Positions 40,992-50,812 are shown, counted from the first letter of the stretch. The stretch is DNA of 64,000 nt from Brucella intermedia LMG 3301 (GCF_000182645.1 NZ_ACQA01000001.1:1674001-1738000), one strand, 5' to 3'. Program-made: numbers and translations. The notes: generated by a model from the sequence alone, not told the origin.

Positions 40992-41378
40992 TTTCTTGCT
41001 CCTTGACTTTCCTCGCGGCGCTGTCTCGACACGGTTACAGGCCGATTTCAGACCGGACAAACTTCTCCGCGACCCGTCTTCCCCAGTTAAATCGATATAA
41101 ATGGTGAGACGGCCACCTTTTTCTGCGTAACTGCTGGCCTTTTTGTTCAAAATGCTTTGAGGTCACGCAAACATATTGCGCGAAATCCAGCCGGAGCATG
41201 CATGGAAAGAAAATAAATCCTCCATCGGGACGGAATATTGCGGGTACTCTTCTCCCCGTCCGCGTTCAGACGAACGGCGGCAAAGCGGCCAGCGCAATTA
41301 TTCCTCCTCCATGCACGCGTCAGCGCAAACATTATTCCAAAAAAGCCAGCTCACGCTTATCGAAAATTATCTGGGCGA
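40992..41378. other. Intergenic region between ilvE and the marR-like gene
   Basis: No gene supported. Several overlapping short frames run through it but lack ribosome sites. TTATAT near 41095 may be part of the ilvE promoter; the MarR promoter and operator are at the right end. Confidence 0.4.
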
Positions 41379-41407
41379 TTGAATTATGTCAATAATGCTG
41401 ACATATT
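41379..41407 (+). promoter_or_regulatory. MarR gene promoter with operator in the spacer
   Basis: TTGAAT (41379-41384), 17 bases, CATATT (41402-41407). The spacer holds ATGTCA (41386-41391) and TGACAT (41399-41404), a perfect 6-bp inverted repeat with 7-base centre, extended by A/T pairs outside. A bound dimer would cover both promoter boxes. Confidence 0.65.
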
Positions 41408-41432
41408 TAACGCGACAGAACGGAGCACAGAT

Positions 41433-41954
41433 GTGAATTCGACGAACGATCTGAATTATATAAGCAATCCGTTGACGGCTGAGGAGGCGGCCGATCTCAA
41501 CGTGATCGAACTTCTGTTTTTTTCCTATCGCGATTTCACCGCCGACCCTGATCTCATTCTGGAAAAGATCGGATTCGGGCGGGCGCATCACCGCGTCCTC
41601 TATTTCATCAACCGCAAGCCCGGCATGACGGTTGCGGAGCTGCTGGAGGTTCTGCGCATAACGAAGCAAAGCCTGTCGCGCGTGCTCAAGCAGCTCATCG
41701 ATACCGGCCATGTCGTTCAGGCCACCGGCCTGCATGACCGCCGCCACCGCAAGCTCTATCCGACCAGGAGCGGCCGCGAGCTGACGCTGGCGCTGGCCCT
41801 TCCGCAGTCGCGGCGCATTGCGCGCGCGCTGGAGGATTGCGCCCCGCAGGACCGCGCGGTGATCGAACGCTTTCTCTATAATATGGTCAATCCCGAGCGG
41901 CGTGCGCAGATCGACGAGTTTTCTGCCGATGATCCATCGTCCCGGCAGGTCTGA
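41433..41954 (+). CDS. MarR family transcriptional regulator (PetP-like)
   Basis: 173 residues from GTG 41433 (GGAG 8 bases upstream). The winged helix has FGRAHHRVLYFINRKPGMTV, LLEVLRITKQSLSRVLKQL and the wing VVQATGLHDRRHRKLYPT. Rhizobial and rhodobacterial proteins of this type, located beside an OmpR-like regulator, are called PetP. The start chosen places the promoter and its palindrome about 20-55 bases upstream, consistent with autoregulation. Confidence 0.87.
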   Translation: MNSTNDLNYISNPLTAEEAADLNVIELLFFSYRDFTADPDLILEKIGFGRAHHRVLYFINRKPGMTVAELLEVLRITKQSLSRVLKQLIDTGHVVQATGLHDRRHRKLYPTRSGRELTLALALPQSRRIARALEDCAPQDRAVIERFLYNMVNPERRAQIDEFSADDPSSRQV

Positions 41955-42262
41955 GGCGAAGTGTTACGCATCGTTGCAGAAAGTGTCTGAATAAAGAGCG
42001 TCAGGCCGTGGCGAAAATGACGGGTTTCGACAACCGCAGCTTGAAAAATACTTGAAGTATATGCGCCTCGGCAGCGCAGAAAGCCGCTATTTGCAGCAGG
42101 GCATCGCGGCTTTGGACCAGACACTGAATGATTGCATAAAAACAGGCGCATGCAGGCAGTGAATGGACGTGCCGCATTCCTGTCGATAATATGCATGCCA
42201 AAGCATCGGGCATGATGCCGGGATGCTGAAGTCAAATTATCGGAACGGGATCGAAACACGCC
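41955..42262 (+). other. Intergenic region before the response regulator
   Basis: 308 bases with no supported gene or clear hairpin terminator; only scattered short inverted repeats (GCATGC at 42191). Confidence 0.35.
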
Positions 42263-42970
42263 ATGGCAGCAGAAGAAGAAAAAACGCTTTCGGATGACGC
42301 GCCGCATCTCCTCGTCGTTGATGACGATACGCGCATCCGCAGCCTTCTTTCGCAATATCTGACGAATAGCGGTTTCCGTGTCACCATGGCTGGCAGCGCC
42401 GCTGAAGCGCGCCGCAAGCTGGAAGGCATCGACTTCGATCTGCTCATCCTCGACGTCATGATGCCGGGCGAAACCGGCGTTTCGCTGACGCGCTCGCTGC
42501 GCGAGCAGAAGAATGTTCCCATTCTCATGCTGACGGCATTGTCGGAAACCGACAGCCGCATCGACGGGCTGGCCGCTGGCGCCGATGACTATCTGCCCAA
42601 GCCCTTCGATCCCCGCGAGCTGACGCTTCGCATCAACAATATCCTGCGGCGCGGTGCGCCTCCGGCGCAGCCGAAGATCGAACAGATCGTGTTCGGCCCC
42701 TATACTTTCTTCATCCCGCGCCGCGAATTGAAGAAGGGTTCGGAAACGATCAAGCTGACGGATCGCGAACAGGACATCATGGCGATCTTCGCGGAGCGCG
42801 CCGGTGAAACGATCCCCCGTCACGAGCTGACCGGTCAGGACGGCGATGTCGGCGAGCGCACCATCGACGTGCAGATCAATCGCCTTCGCCGCAAGATCGA
42901 GCAGGACCCGGCCAATCCGGTCTGGCTCCAGACCGTGCGCGGCATCGGCTATAAGCTGAGCATCGAGTAG
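42263..42970 (+). CDS. OmpR/PhoB-type response regulator (PetR-like)
   Basis: 235 residues. Receiver domain with acidic pocket D20-D22, phospho-acceptor D64 (LLILDVMMPG), T91 and K113 (LPKPFD). The C-terminal winged helix has LTDREQDIMAIFAERAGETI, ERTIDVQINRLRRKIEQDP and VRGIGYKL. It forms a two-component system with the kinase that starts 180 bases downstream. In Rhodobacter the equivalent petP-petR pair was found next to cytochrome bc1 genes; here bc1 is 20 kb away. Confidence 0.93.
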   Translation: MAAEEEKTLSDDAPHLLVVDDDTRIRSLLSQYLTNSGFRVTMAGSAAEARRKLEGIDFDLLILDVMMPGETGVSLTRSLREQKNVPILMLTALSETDSRIDGLAAGADDYLPKPFDPRELTLRINNILRRGAPPAQPKIEQIVFGPYTFFIPRRELKKGSETIKLTDREQDIMAIFAERAGETIPRHELTGQDGDVGERTIDVQINRLRRKIEQDPANPVWLQTVRGIGYKLSIE

Positions 42971-43150
42971 CATTCGGCAGAGCCGGGATAGTGCGATCGG
43001 AAATGGTATTCTCACAAAACGCGAAGCGCAGCCTGAAAAGAACTTTTCGGCTGCGCCAGACGCCGGGAAGGCCGTCGCGAAGCGCAATCACCGCCCCGAA
43101 TACCGCCGCGAATACCGACCTTGTGCCGCAGCCAGTGTGGGCCTGACACG

Positions 43151-44494
43151 ATGAAATCGCCCTTGAGAAAATTCTCCCGCTGGTTGGCCCGCACCATGCC
43201 CAAGGGGCTTTATGCGCGGTCGCTCATCATCATCATCGCACCGATGGTGCTGCTGCAATCCGTGATCGCCTATGTGTTCATGGAGCGTCACTGGCAGATG
43301 GTGACGGAACGCCTGTCCACCGCCGTCGTGCGCGATATTGCAGGCATCATCGATATTCTGGAAACCTATCCGCAGGAACCGGGCTACGATAATCTGATCC
43401 GCATCTCGCAGCAGCGGCTGGCGCTGAACATTTCGATCCTGCCGCCCGATCCGCTGCCGCCGCCCGGACCGAAGCCGTTCTTCGCCATTCTCGATTACTT
43501 CCTGAGCGAGGAAATCACCCGCCAGATCAACCGGCCCTTCTGGGTGGATACGGTGGGCGATTCCGATCTCATCGAAATCCGCATTAAGCTCGAGGACAAG
43601 GTGTTGCGCGTCTTTGCAAGGCGCAGCCAGGCCTATGCGTCCAATACGGGTATCTTCCTGACCTGGATGGTCGGCACCGCGCTCGTTCTGCTGATCATCG
43701 CCATCGCCTTCCTGCGCAACCAGATCAAGCCGATCCAGCAGCTTGCCGAGGCGGCGGAAAGTTTCGGCAAGGGGCGCCCCATGCCGGAGGGCTTCCATCC
43801 GCGCGGGGCCGAGGAAGTACGGCGCGCCGGCATAGCCTTCATCCAGATGCGCTCGCGCATCGAGCGCCAGATCGAGCAGCGCACGGCCATGCTGTCGGGC
43901 GTCAGCCACGACCTGCGCACCATCCTCACCCGCTTCAAGCTGCAGCTGGCGCTGGCTGGCCATTCCATCGACACCGAGCCGCTCAATCAGGATATCGCCG
44001 ACATGCAGACGATGCTGGAAGGCTATCTTGCCTTTGCGCGCGGCGAAGGTTCGGAAGAAACGGCAAGCTATGATGTCACCAAACTCTGCGAGAAGCTGGA
44101 GAACGAGGCGCGGTTGCGCGAACGCGGCTTCAAATATCATGTCGAGGGCGACAGCGAGGTTCATGTGCGCCCGAACGCCTTCTCGCGTCTGGTGAGCAAC
44201 CTCGTATCGAACGCCTTCCGTCACGCGCAAAATGTCGAGCTGTCGATCTCGCATGTCGAAGGCTGGCTGAAAGTCGTTGTGGACGATGACGGACCCGGCA
44301 TTCCGGAAGACCGGCGGGAAGATGTCTTCAAGCCATTCGTCCGGCTGGATGAAGCGCGAACGCAGGATTCAGGCGGCACGGGCGGGCTGGGGCTTGCCAT
44401 TGCACGCGACATCGCGCGCAGTCACGGTGGCGACATTTCGCTGGAAGATTCGCCTCTGGGCGGCCTCCGCGCCATCATCCATATTCCGGCTTAG
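43151..44494 (+). CDS. EnvZ-like membrane sensor histidine kinase
   Basis: 447 residues from ATG 43151; a TTG at 43121 is possible. Two membrane helices (about 22-44 and 167-188) enclose a 120-residue periplasmic sensor; a HAMP segment follows (RNQIKPIQQLAEAAESFG). Phospho-acceptor H253 is in GVSHDLRTILTRFKLQL, the N-box is RLVSNLVSNAFRHAQ, and G-boxes are DDGPGIPED and GTGGLGLAIARDIARSHGG. The signal it senses is unknown. Follows its cognate regulator in a probable operon. Confidence 0.93.
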   Translation: MKSPLRKFSRWLARTMPKGLYARSLIIIIAPMVLLQSVIAYVFMERHWQMVTERLSTAVVRDIAGIIDILETYPQEPGYDNLIRISQQRLALNISILPPDPLPPPGPKPFFAILDYFLSEEITRQINRPFWVDTVGDSDLIEIRIKLEDKVLRVFARRSQAYASNTGIFLTWMVGTALVLLIIAIAFLRNQIKPIQQLAEAAESFGKGRPMPEGFHPRGAEEVRRAGIAFIQMRSRIERQIEQRTAMLSGVSHDLRTILTRFKLQLALAGHSIDTEPLNQDIADMQTMLEGYLAFARGEGSEETASYDVTKLCEKLENEARLRERGFKYHVEGDSEVHVRPNAFSRLVSNLVSNAFRHAQNVELSISHVEGWLKVVVDDDGPGIPEDRREDVFKPFVRLDEARTQDSGGTGGLGLAIARDIARSHGGDISLEDSPLGGLRAIIHIPA

Positions 44495-44641
44495 AGCGGT
44501 TCCTGTTCTAACGCAATCGCCGGAACTGCTCTAACTATTTGTTTTATCGCATTATCCAACGCATCGAAGCGGGATAAGAAATCAGTCCGGTGAACTGATT
44601 TCCCCGCCTAGACGTTACACACTTTTGCTGGAAATTCTCCA
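44493..44641. repeat. Mosaic palindromic repeat (family A, inverted orientation)
   Basis: Reads GAGCGGTTCCTGTTCTAACG ... CTCTAACTATTTGTTTTATCG ... GCACTTTTGCTGGAAATTCTCC-like end; it is the reverse of copies at 59055 and 39323, including the AAATCAGTCCGGTGAACTG block. Confidence 0.85.
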
Positions 44642-44712
44642 GGCGTTCTGGCTTGGGGCCGGGGAAAAAAACTTCAGAGCAAAGCGATAAGCAGGAGTTT
44701 TCACGCTTCTTT

Positions 44713-44848
44713 TCCCTCATCCTGAGGAGCCGTTGAAAACGGCGTCTCGAAGGGCTGAGGGAAAACGCCCAATGCCTGCCACAGTGCCTGCCCTCGTCCT
44801 TCGAGACGGCTCCTTCGCAAGCTCAGGAGCCTCCTCAGGATGAGGGGT
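44713..44848. repeat. Long palindromic repeat (family D copy 1)
   Basis: CCCTCATCCTGAGGAGCC at the left mirrors GGCTCC...CTCAGGATGAGGG at the right, with inner arms GTCTCGAAGG and CCTTCGAGAC. A second, more diverged copy lies at 59317-59438. Similar elements are widespread in alphaproteobacterial intergenic DNA. Together with the previous repeat it fills the 376-base gap. Confidence 0.8.
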
Positions 44849-44870
44849 TAAACGCGGTTGCAGAATGCTC

Positions 44871-45218
44871 TCAATAAAGCTTGCCGCCGTTCGGCACCGG
44901 CTTGTCGATTGCCGCGAGAACCACTTCGCCGTCCTCGTCCGGCATGCCGAGCGTCAGCACTTCCGACATGAAGGGGCCGATCTGCCGCGGCGGGAAATTC
45001 ACCACAGCCATGACCTGCTTGCCGATGAGTTGCTCGGGCGTGTAGTGCTTCGTGATCTGGGCCGACGACTTCCTGACGCCGATCTTTTCGCCGAAATCGA
45101 TCTTCAGCTTGTAGGCGGGCTTGCGCGCTTCGGGAAATGGCACGGCTTCCACGATGGTTCCGCTGCGGATATCGACCTTTTCGAAATCTGCCCAGCTGAT
45201 GGTGGTTGCTTCGCTCAT
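44871..45218 (-). CDS. csaA: CsaA-type tRNA-binding domain protein
   Basis: 115 residues, a single tRNA-binding OB-fold: [62 protein letters not shown]. CsaA proteins bind tRNA or act as export-related chaperones. Single-domain cytoplasmic protein. 80 bases downstream of the YbjN gene, but a terminator lies between. Confidence 0.9.
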   Translation of the reverse strand: MSEATTISWADFEKVDIRSGTIVEAVPFPEARKPAYKLKIDFGEKIGVRKSSAQITKHYTPEQLIGKQVMAVVNFPPRQIGPFMSEVLTLGMPDEDGEVVLAAIDKPVPNGGKLY

Positions 45219-45254
45219 TCTTTCACTCCCCGGCCCGCGCTCCCGGCCTCGCAG

Positions 45255-45281
45255 AAAACCCGGCGCGAGCGCCGGGCCAAA
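45255..45281 (-). terminator. Terminator of the YbjN gene
   Basis: CCCGGCG (45259-45265) and CGCCGGG (45270-45276), loop CGAG; on the minus strand followed by TTTTCT. Confidence 0.75.
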
Positions 45282-45298
45282 ATTAAACTGATTTATAG

Positions 45299-45799
45299 TC
45301 AGGCGCGACCGACTGTCTCGAACACCACACTTTCCAGCGCCTCGCGGGCCGTGACGCCCGACCAGACCACGAACTGGAAAGCCTGGAAATAGGCCTCGCA
45401 GGCTTCCAGCGCCGCCGACAGCAGCACTTCCACCTGACGGCTCGTCGGTTCCGCGCCGCCCGCCAGCAAAAGCGACTGGCGATACATGATCGCCCCTTCC
45501 TGCTGCCAGAGGTCGAAATGGCCCATCAGCAGTTTTTCGTTGATGAGCGAAAGCAGGCGCATCACTTCGTTGACGCGCGGCTCGGCCACCTTGATGTCGA
45601 ATGCGCAGGCCAGATGCAGTGCCTCGAAATCCTCCATCCAGGAAAACGAGATGTGATAGTCAGTCCAGTTGCCCGCAACCGAGATTGCGATTTCGTCGTC
45701 GCCAGTCCGCTCGAACGTCCAGTCGTTTGAATGCGCGACCTGTTCGATCACATCCACCGGATGCGCCTCACGTGCGAATTCAAGCTCAAGAAGGCTCAT
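45299..45799 (-). CDS. YbjN domain-containing protein
   Basis: 166 residues. A YbjN domain (type III secretion chaperone-like fold): [61 protein letters not shown]. Ending [16 protein letters not shown] [16 protein letters not shown]. In E. coli YbjN affects motility and stress sensitivity; in Alphaproteobacteria the role is unknown. Confidence 0.85.
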   Translation of the reverse strand: MSLLELEFAREAHPVDVIEQVAHSNDWTFERTGDDEIAISVAGNWTDYHISFSWMEDFEALHLACAFDIKVAEPRVNEVMRLLSLINEKLLMGHFDLWQQEGAIMYRQSLLLAGGAEPTSRQVEVLLSAALEACEAYFQAFQFVVWSGVTAREALESVVFETVGRA

Positions 45800-46228
45800 G
45801 TCCGTTTCCTGTTCTGGGAACCATCTGCCCCCAGATGTTTCCTAATTCCCGGCGTGCAGATAACTGCCCGCCCGCGCCGGTCACCGCGCAAGAACAAGCG
45901 CAGGAAAACAGGCACGAATTGATCGGTCGAGGAACCGGCATGCACGGTGGCATGCAAGCGCCCCAATGGCACACGCACATACGCAACTGATACTGGAAAG
46001 CAGCCTGAAAGACGCGAAACCTGACACACAGCCCCTCGCCGCCGCCTACATGACCACATTACGAATCATGTAGTGTTTTCAGTCTATTGATGCTGAATCT
46101 GAACGCCAGCCCCTTTTCAAAAAAGAGACATGAAAGCATGTGGAAATATATGAAGGGCGGGCCGCACCCCTTGCCTTAACCGACTCTAAGACAAGGGTTT
46201 TTGCCACTTGCGGCCTGTTAATAAATAT
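45800..46228. other. Gene-free region with inverted repeats
   Basis: 429 bases with no supported gene. It has CATCTG-CCCC-CAGATG (45823-45838), a perfect 8-bp inverted repeat CTACATGA/TCATGTAG (46046-46053, 46066-46073) and a terminator-like CCCTTG ... CAAGGG-TTTTTG (46168-46202, plus strand) 26 bases past the UbiK stop on the other strand. Confidence 0.4.
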
Positions 46229-46549
46229 TCAGGGATTATTTTTGGATTTAGCCGAAGTTGAAGCCGATTTTGCCGATTTGGCATCGGAATCGACTTCGAA
46301 TTTCGCAAGACGCGCTTCGAGAGCTTCGATTCTTGCCAGCAGGGCGCTGTTTTCGGCACGCGCCTTGATCGCCATTTCACGAACGGCTTCGAAGTCTTCG
46401 CGCTGCACCACGTCGAGCGTGTTCAGCACCCGTTCGCCCTGAGAACGCAACGCCGTTTCCACTTCGCGGCGCACGCCCTGCGCAGCGCCTGCCGCATCCG
46501 TCACAAGCTTGGCGAGTTCATCGAGAACCCGGTTCTGTCCGCTGGTCAT
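46229..46549 (-). CDS. ubiK: Ubiquinone biosynthesis accessory factor UbiK family (YqiC)
   Basis: 106 residues from ATG 46549 (AAGGA 9 bases upstream); an ATG at 46558 is almost as good. Start MTSGQNRVLDELAKLVTDAA, then a coiled coil REDFEAVREMAIKARAENSA and LLARIEALEARLAKFE, and a Lys/Ser-rich tail. UbiK/YqiC (BMFP) proteins are trimeric coiled coils that support aerobic ubiquinone synthesis and membrane association. Confidence 0.87.
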   Translation of the reverse strand: MTSGQNRVLDELAKLVTDAAGAAQGVRREVETALRSQGERVLNTLDVVQREDFEAVREMAIKARAENSALLARIEALEARLAKFEVDSDAKSAKSASTSAKSKNNP

Positions 46550-46712
46550 GGCAATCATTCCTTACTTCCAGGAGAGACCTGTTGAAAACATAAATTTGAA
46601 ATAGGGCCGTCTCGGGTCCGATGCAAGCTCGGCTATGGAAAGTGATCGGCTTCGGCGCAACGAAAGCAAAATCAGGGGCTCCTGCGGGATCGGAAAACCC
46701 GAGGCGAATGTA

Positions 46713-46729
46713 CTTAAGGCTGCCTTAAG
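46713..46729. promoter_or_regulatory. Perfect 7-bp inverted repeat between ubiK and lgt
   Basis: CTTAAGG-CTG-CCTTAAG in the 288-base divergent intergenic region, 109 bases before the lgt start; candidate protein-binding site. Confidence 0.45.
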
Positions 46730-46837
46730 GGTAGATGAGCACCGCAAGCACCGCAAAACGCGATTTGCAGCACGGCGGGAACGGCTTGACCGGCAAGGGC
46801 TGGTCCAGCATGTTCCCTCACAAAACGGAGTGATTTC

Positions 46838-47683
46838 ATGATTGAGACGTTGCTGCCCGTATCGGCGCTCGCCTTCCCCAATATCGATCCGGTGATTTTC
46901 CGGATCGGGCCGCTGGCAGTGCACTGGTACGGCCTCGGCTATGTGGTCGGCATCATGTTCGCCTGGTGGTATGGCAAGAAGCTCCTGCGAAGCCACCGCC
47001 TGTGGGCGAACAACCAGCCGCCCATGGCCCCGGAAGCGCTCGACGACTTCGTCATCTGGGCCGCGCTTGGCGTCGTGCTTGGCGGGCGCATCGGCTATGT
47101 GCTTTTCTATAATTTCTCCTTTTACATTTCCAACCCGCTCGCCATTCCGGCGGTCTGGGATGGCGGCATGTCGTTCCACGGCGGCATTCTGGGCACCACG
47201 CTCGCCATGATCCTGTTTGCCCGCTCACGCGGCATCAGGGTGTGGAGCATGTTCGACACGATTGCCGCCGGCGTGCCGGTCGGCCTCGGCGTCGTGCGCG
47301 TCGCCAATTTCATCAATTCGGAACTCTGGGGCCGGGTCAGCGAGGTGCCATGGGCGGTCTATTTCCCCAATGGCGGCCCGTTGCCGCGCCATCCAAGCCA
47401 GCTTTACGAAGCCTTGCTCGAGGGTCTCGTGCTCTTCTTCGTGCTGTTCCTGCTCGTCTGGGTCGGACGCAAGCTGAAGAAACCCGGCTTCATCGCTGGC
47501 GCATTCGTCACCGGCTACGGCCTCAGCCGCATCGTGGTGGAATTCTTCCGCGAGCCGGATGCCCAGCTCGGTTATCTCCTCGGCGGCTGGCTCACCATGG
47601 GCATGGTGCTTTCGGTGCCGATGGTGCTGATCGGCCTGTGGGCCATGTGGCGCGCCAACCGCGCAGCAGCCAAAGATGCCTGA
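46838..47683 (+). CDS. lgt: Prolipoprotein diacylglyceryl transferase
   Basis: 281 residues, seven membrane helices. Conserved [26 protein letters not shown] (H-G-G motif) and [13 protein letters not shown] with [14 protein letters not shown]. Lgt transfers diacylglycerol from phosphatidylglycerol to the lipobox Cys of preprolipoproteins in the inner membrane; at least three such lipoproteins are encoded in this window (28837, 35625, 50902). The stop overlaps the next start by 8 bases. Confidence 0.96.
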   Translation: MIETLLPVSALAFPNIDPVIFRIGPLAVHWYGLGYVVGIMFAWWYGKKLLRSHRLWANNQPPMAPEALDDFVIWAALGVVLGGRIGYVLFYNFSFYISNPLAIPAVWDGGMSFHGGILGTTLAMILFARSRGIRVWSMFDTIAAGVPVGLGVVRVANFINSELWGRVSEVPWAVYFPNGGPLPRHPSQLYEALLEGLVLFFVLFLLVWVGRKLKKPGFIAGAFVTGYGLSRIVVEFFREPDAQLGYLLGGWLTMGMVLSVPMVLIGLWAMWRANRAAAKDA

Positions 47684-48770
47684 GTCATCGCTGAAAGACC
47701 GGCTGAAACGCCTGATCGCCGCCTCCGGGCCGATCAGCGTCGCCGATTACATGGCCGCCTGCCTCGGCGACCGCGAGGCTGGCTATTACACCACGCGAGA
47801 ACCTTTCGGACGTGACGGCGATTTCATCACCGCACCGGAAGTGAGCCAGATGTTCGGCGAGCTGATCGGCATCTGGTGCGTCAGCGAATGGGATGCGCTG
47901 GGACGCCCGGACAATGTGGTGCTGTGCGAGATCGGCCCCGGTCGCGGCACGCTGATGAGCGACATGCTGCGCACCATCGGCAGGCTTGCCCCTCAAATGC
48001 TTGGCGCTGCCCGCATCGCCATGGTCGAAACCAGCCCGCGCCTTGTCGAAAGGCAAAAGGAAAAGCTGGCCGGTGCAGGCGTAAAAATCGACTGGTTCGA
48101 GCGCTTCTCCGACATAGCTGACGGACCGCTGATCCTCGTCACCAATGAACTCTTCGACGCCATTCCTTTTCGCCAGTTCGTCAAGGTGGGTGGCCGCTTT
48201 GTCGAACGGATGATTGCGCTCGACGACAAGGACGAATTTCACTTCGTCAGCGGTCTGGGCGGCATAGATCCGGCTCTCCTTCCGCAAGATCACGCCACGG
48301 CGGAGGAAGGTGCCATCTTCGAAGCGGCCCCGGCGCGCACGGCCCTGATGCAGGAAATCGCCAGTCGTATCGCCACAACACGCGGCGCGGCGCTCAACAT
48401 CGATTACGGCCATCTGGAATCCGGTTTCGGCGATACGCTGCAAGCCATGCTGAAACACAGCTTTGACGATGTGTTCGCCCATCCGGGGGAAGCCGATCTT
48501 ACCAGCCATGTCGATTTCGACATGCTGGAGAAGGCAGCACGCGCCAGCAACTGCAAGACCGGAACGATGACGCAGGGCGAGTTTCTGCTCGCAATGGGCC
48601 TGATTGATCGCGCCGGACGGCTGGGCGCGGGCAAGGATGCGGCATTTCAGGAAAAAATCCGGCAGGATGTCGAAAGACTGGCCGCGCCCGATCAGATGGG
48701 AACCTTGTTCAAGGTGCTGGCCATCAGCGATTCCGACACAAAGCTCATTCCTTTTGCAGTTCCACGTTAG
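47676..48770 (+). CDS. MidA/NDUFAF7-like SAM-dependent methyltransferase
   Basis: 364 residues. SAM-binding motif [16 protein letters not shown] near 88-104, the family elements [34 protein letters not shown] block near 32-60 and [13 protein letters not shown] near 150-162. The family (DUF185, MidA) methylates an arginine of a complex I subunit in mitochondria; the bacterial target is assumed similar. Translationally coupled to lgt. Confidence 0.9.
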   Translation: MPESSLKDRLKRLIAASGPISVADYMAACLGDREAGYYTTREPFGRDGDFITAPEVSQMFGELIGIWCVSEWDALGRPDNVVLCEIGPGRGTLMSDMLRTIGRLAPQMLGAARIAMVETSPRLVERQKEKLAGAGVKIDWFERFSDIADGPLILVTNELFDAIPFRQFVKVGGRFVERMIALDDKDEFHFVSGLGGIDPALLPQDHATAEEGAIFEAAPARTALMQEIASRIATTRGAALNIDYGHLESGFGDTLQAMLKHSFDDVFAHPGEADLTSHVDFDMLEKAARASNCKTGTMTQGEFLLAMGLIDRAGRLGAGKDAAFQEKIRQDVERLAAPDQMGTLFKVLAISDSDTKLIPFAVPR

Positions 48771-48835
48771 CGAAAGCTTCGATTGACAAGCCAACCGACC
48801 TCCCCCACCATCCCGCCGTTTAACGAAAGAATGCC

Positions 48836-49651
48836 ATGACCGACATGCCGCAACCGCTCCGTTCGCCTCTCCTTGAAAAGCCCGTAGGACAGAACGGGAA
48901 GCGGATTGCGCACGGCTTCTTCACCCGCAAGGGCGGCGTTTCCGATGGCATCTATACGGGCCTCAACGTCGGAAGCGGATCGAACGATGTACCGGAAAAG
49001 GTCGCGGAGAATCGCCGCCGCGTAGCCGAAAGCCTCGGCGTTGCGCCCGATCATCTCATGACCGTGCATCAGGTTCATTCGCCCGATGTCCTCCACGTCA
49101 CCGAACCGTTCGGCAGCCCGCGCCCGAAGGCCGACGCCATGGTGACCAATGTTCCCGGCATCGCCATCGGTGCGCTTTCCGCCGATTGCGGGCCAGTGCT
49201 GTTTGCCGATCACGAAGCAGGAATCATCGGCTCTGCTCATGCGGGATGGCGCGGCGCTTTTGGCGGCGTGCTGGAAAACACCATCGAAGCCATGATCGGG
49301 CTCGGCGCGAAGCGCGAGAATATCGTGGCTGTTCTCGGCCCCACCATCGGCCCCGACAATTATGAGGTCGGACCGGAATTCTATGCCGAATTCATCGGCA
49401 GGGACCCGGCCTATACCGCCTATTTCCGCCCATCCGACAAGGCGGACCACAAGCTGTTCGACCTGTGGACGTTCATCACCGACCGCCTGACGAAGGCAGG
49501 TGTGCAGGCGGAATCGCTGCGCCAGTGCACCTATGCCGATGAGGAGCGGTTCTATTCCTACCGGCGCACCACCCATCGCAATGAACCCGATTACGGGCGC
49601 CAGATCGCAGCCATTGCCATCATAGAAGACACCGCCACCCAGGAAGATTAG
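48836..49651 (+). CDS. pgeF: Peptidoglycan editing factor PgeF (laccase-domain family)
   Basis: 271 residues. Conserved metal-site blocks: MTVHQVHSPDV, SADCGPVLFAD and GSAHAGWRGAFGGVLENTIEAM. PgeF enzymes remove wrongly inserted L-Ser from peptidoglycan precursors; members were earlier described as multicopper polyphenol oxidases. Starts 65 bases after midA, so probably the same operon (lgt-midA-pgeF). Confidence 0.92.
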   Translation: MTDMPQPLRSPLLEKPVGQNGKRIAHGFFTRKGGVSDGIYTGLNVGSGSNDVPEKVAENRRRVAESLGVAPDHLMTVHQVHSPDVLHVTEPFGSPRPKADAMVTNVPGIAIGALSADCGPVLFADHEAGIIGSAHAGWRGAFGGVLENTIEAMIGLGAKRENIVAVLGPTIGPDNYEVGPEFYAEFIGRDPAYTAYFRPSDKADHKLFDLWTFITDRLTKAGVQAESLRQCTYADEERFYSYRRTTHRNEPDYGRQIAAIAIIEDTATQED

Positions 49652-49660
49652 GAGAACCGC

Positions 49661-50812
49661 ATGGCCCTTCACTTCGAGCCGGAAGAATTCGCCGCACGTC
49701 GCGACCGTCTGACCTTGAAGATGGAGGAGGAGAAGCTGGATGCCCTTCTGCTGTTCGCACAGGAGAGCATGTACTGGCTGACCGGCTATGACACGTTCGG
49801 CTTCTGCTTCTTCCAGTGCCTCGTCGTGAAAGCCGACGGGTCCATGGTGCTGATGACGCGCTCCGCCGATCTCCGGCAGGCGCGTCATACGTCGAATATC
49901 GAGAATATCGTGGTCTGGACCGACCGCGACAATGCCAATCCGGCCTCGGACCTGCGCAACATCCTGACGGAACTGGACCTTCTCGGCACCCGGATCGGTA
50001 TCGAATACCAGACGCACGGCCTCACCGGGGCCAATGCCCGCAAGCTGGACGAACAGTTGCAGAGCTTTGCCAAGCTTTACGATGCGTCCGGCATGGTGGA
50101 TCGCCTGCGCCTGCTGAAAAGCCCTGCCGAAATCGCCTATGCCAAGCGCGCCGCGGAACTCAGCGACGATGCGCTTGATGCGGCGATCAAGCTGACCAAA
50201 GGAGGCGCGAGCGAGGCCGATATTCTGGCTGCGATGATGAGCGCCAATTTCGCGGGCGACGGCGATTATCCGGCGAACGAATATATCATCGGCTCGGGCG
50301 ACGACGCCCTGCTCTGCCGCTATAAATCCGGCCGGCGCAAGCTGAACAAGAACGACCAGCTCACGCTCGAATGGTCGGGCGTCTTCCGGCACTACCATGC
50401 GCCGATGATGCGCACGCTGATCGTCGGCAAGCCGACCACGCACCATCAGGAGCTTTACGCCGCCGCGCGCGAGGCGCTGGAAGCCGTGGAAGCGGCGATG
50501 ACGCCCGCCTCGACATTCGGCGACGTGTTCGATGCCCATGCGCGGACCATGGAGGCGCATGGCCTCACCCGCCACCGCCTCAATGCCTGCGGCTATTCGG
50601 TGGGCGCGCGCTTCACGCCGTCATGGATGGACCCGCAGATGTTCTATGCCGGAAATCCGGAGAGCATCCAGCCGGACATGACGCTTTTCGCGCATATGAT
50701 CATCATGGATTCCGATACGCAGACCGCCATGACGCTGGGACAGACATATCTCACAACAAATGGGGCTGCTCAGCCATTATCCCGCCATTCTCTTGATATG
50801 ATTGTCAAATGA
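49661..50812 (+). CDS. M24 (pita-bread fold) peptidase-like protein lacking metal ligands
   Basis: 383 residues, 9 bases after pgeF with AGGAG upstream. N-terminal creatinase-like domain (ESMYWLTGYDTFGFCFFQ) and C-terminal M24 domain. The five metal ligands of Xaa-Pro dipeptidases are not kept: LTLEWSGVF has E237 in place of the first Asp, HYHAPMMRT has P248 for the second, GYSVGARF has Y312 for the His, and the terminal Glu motifs are absent. This fits the non-metal branch of M24 (creatinase or DoeA ectoine-hydrolase-like), so an amidinohydrolase or amidohydrolase role is more likely than a peptidase one. Confidence 0.85.
   Translation: MALHFEPEEFAARRDRLTLKMEEEKLDALLLFAQESMYWLTGYDTFGFCFFQCLVVKADGSMVLMTRSADLRQARHTSNIENIVVWTDRDNANPASDLRNILTELDLLGTRIGIEYQTHGLTGANARKLDEQLQSFAKLYDASGMVDRLRLLKSPAEIAYAKRAAELSDDALDAAIKLTKGGASEADILAAMMSANFAGDGDYPANEYIIGSGDDALLCRYKSGRRKLNKNDQLTLEWSGVFRHYHAPMMRTLIVGKPTTHHQELYAAAREALEAVEAAMTPASTFGDVFDAHARTMEAHGLTRHRLNACGYSVGARFTPSWMDPQMFYAGNPESIQPDMTLFAHMIIMDSDTQTAMTLGQTYLTTNGAAQPLSRHSLDMIVK

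Noticed and set aside
44713..44848. CRISPR or tandem array
   Set aside because: The repeats are single dispersed palindromes without regular spacers.
46074..46202. Plus-strand sRNA ending at the CCCTTG/CAAGGG hairpin
   Set aside because: The loop is 18 bases and no convincing promoter lies upstream.
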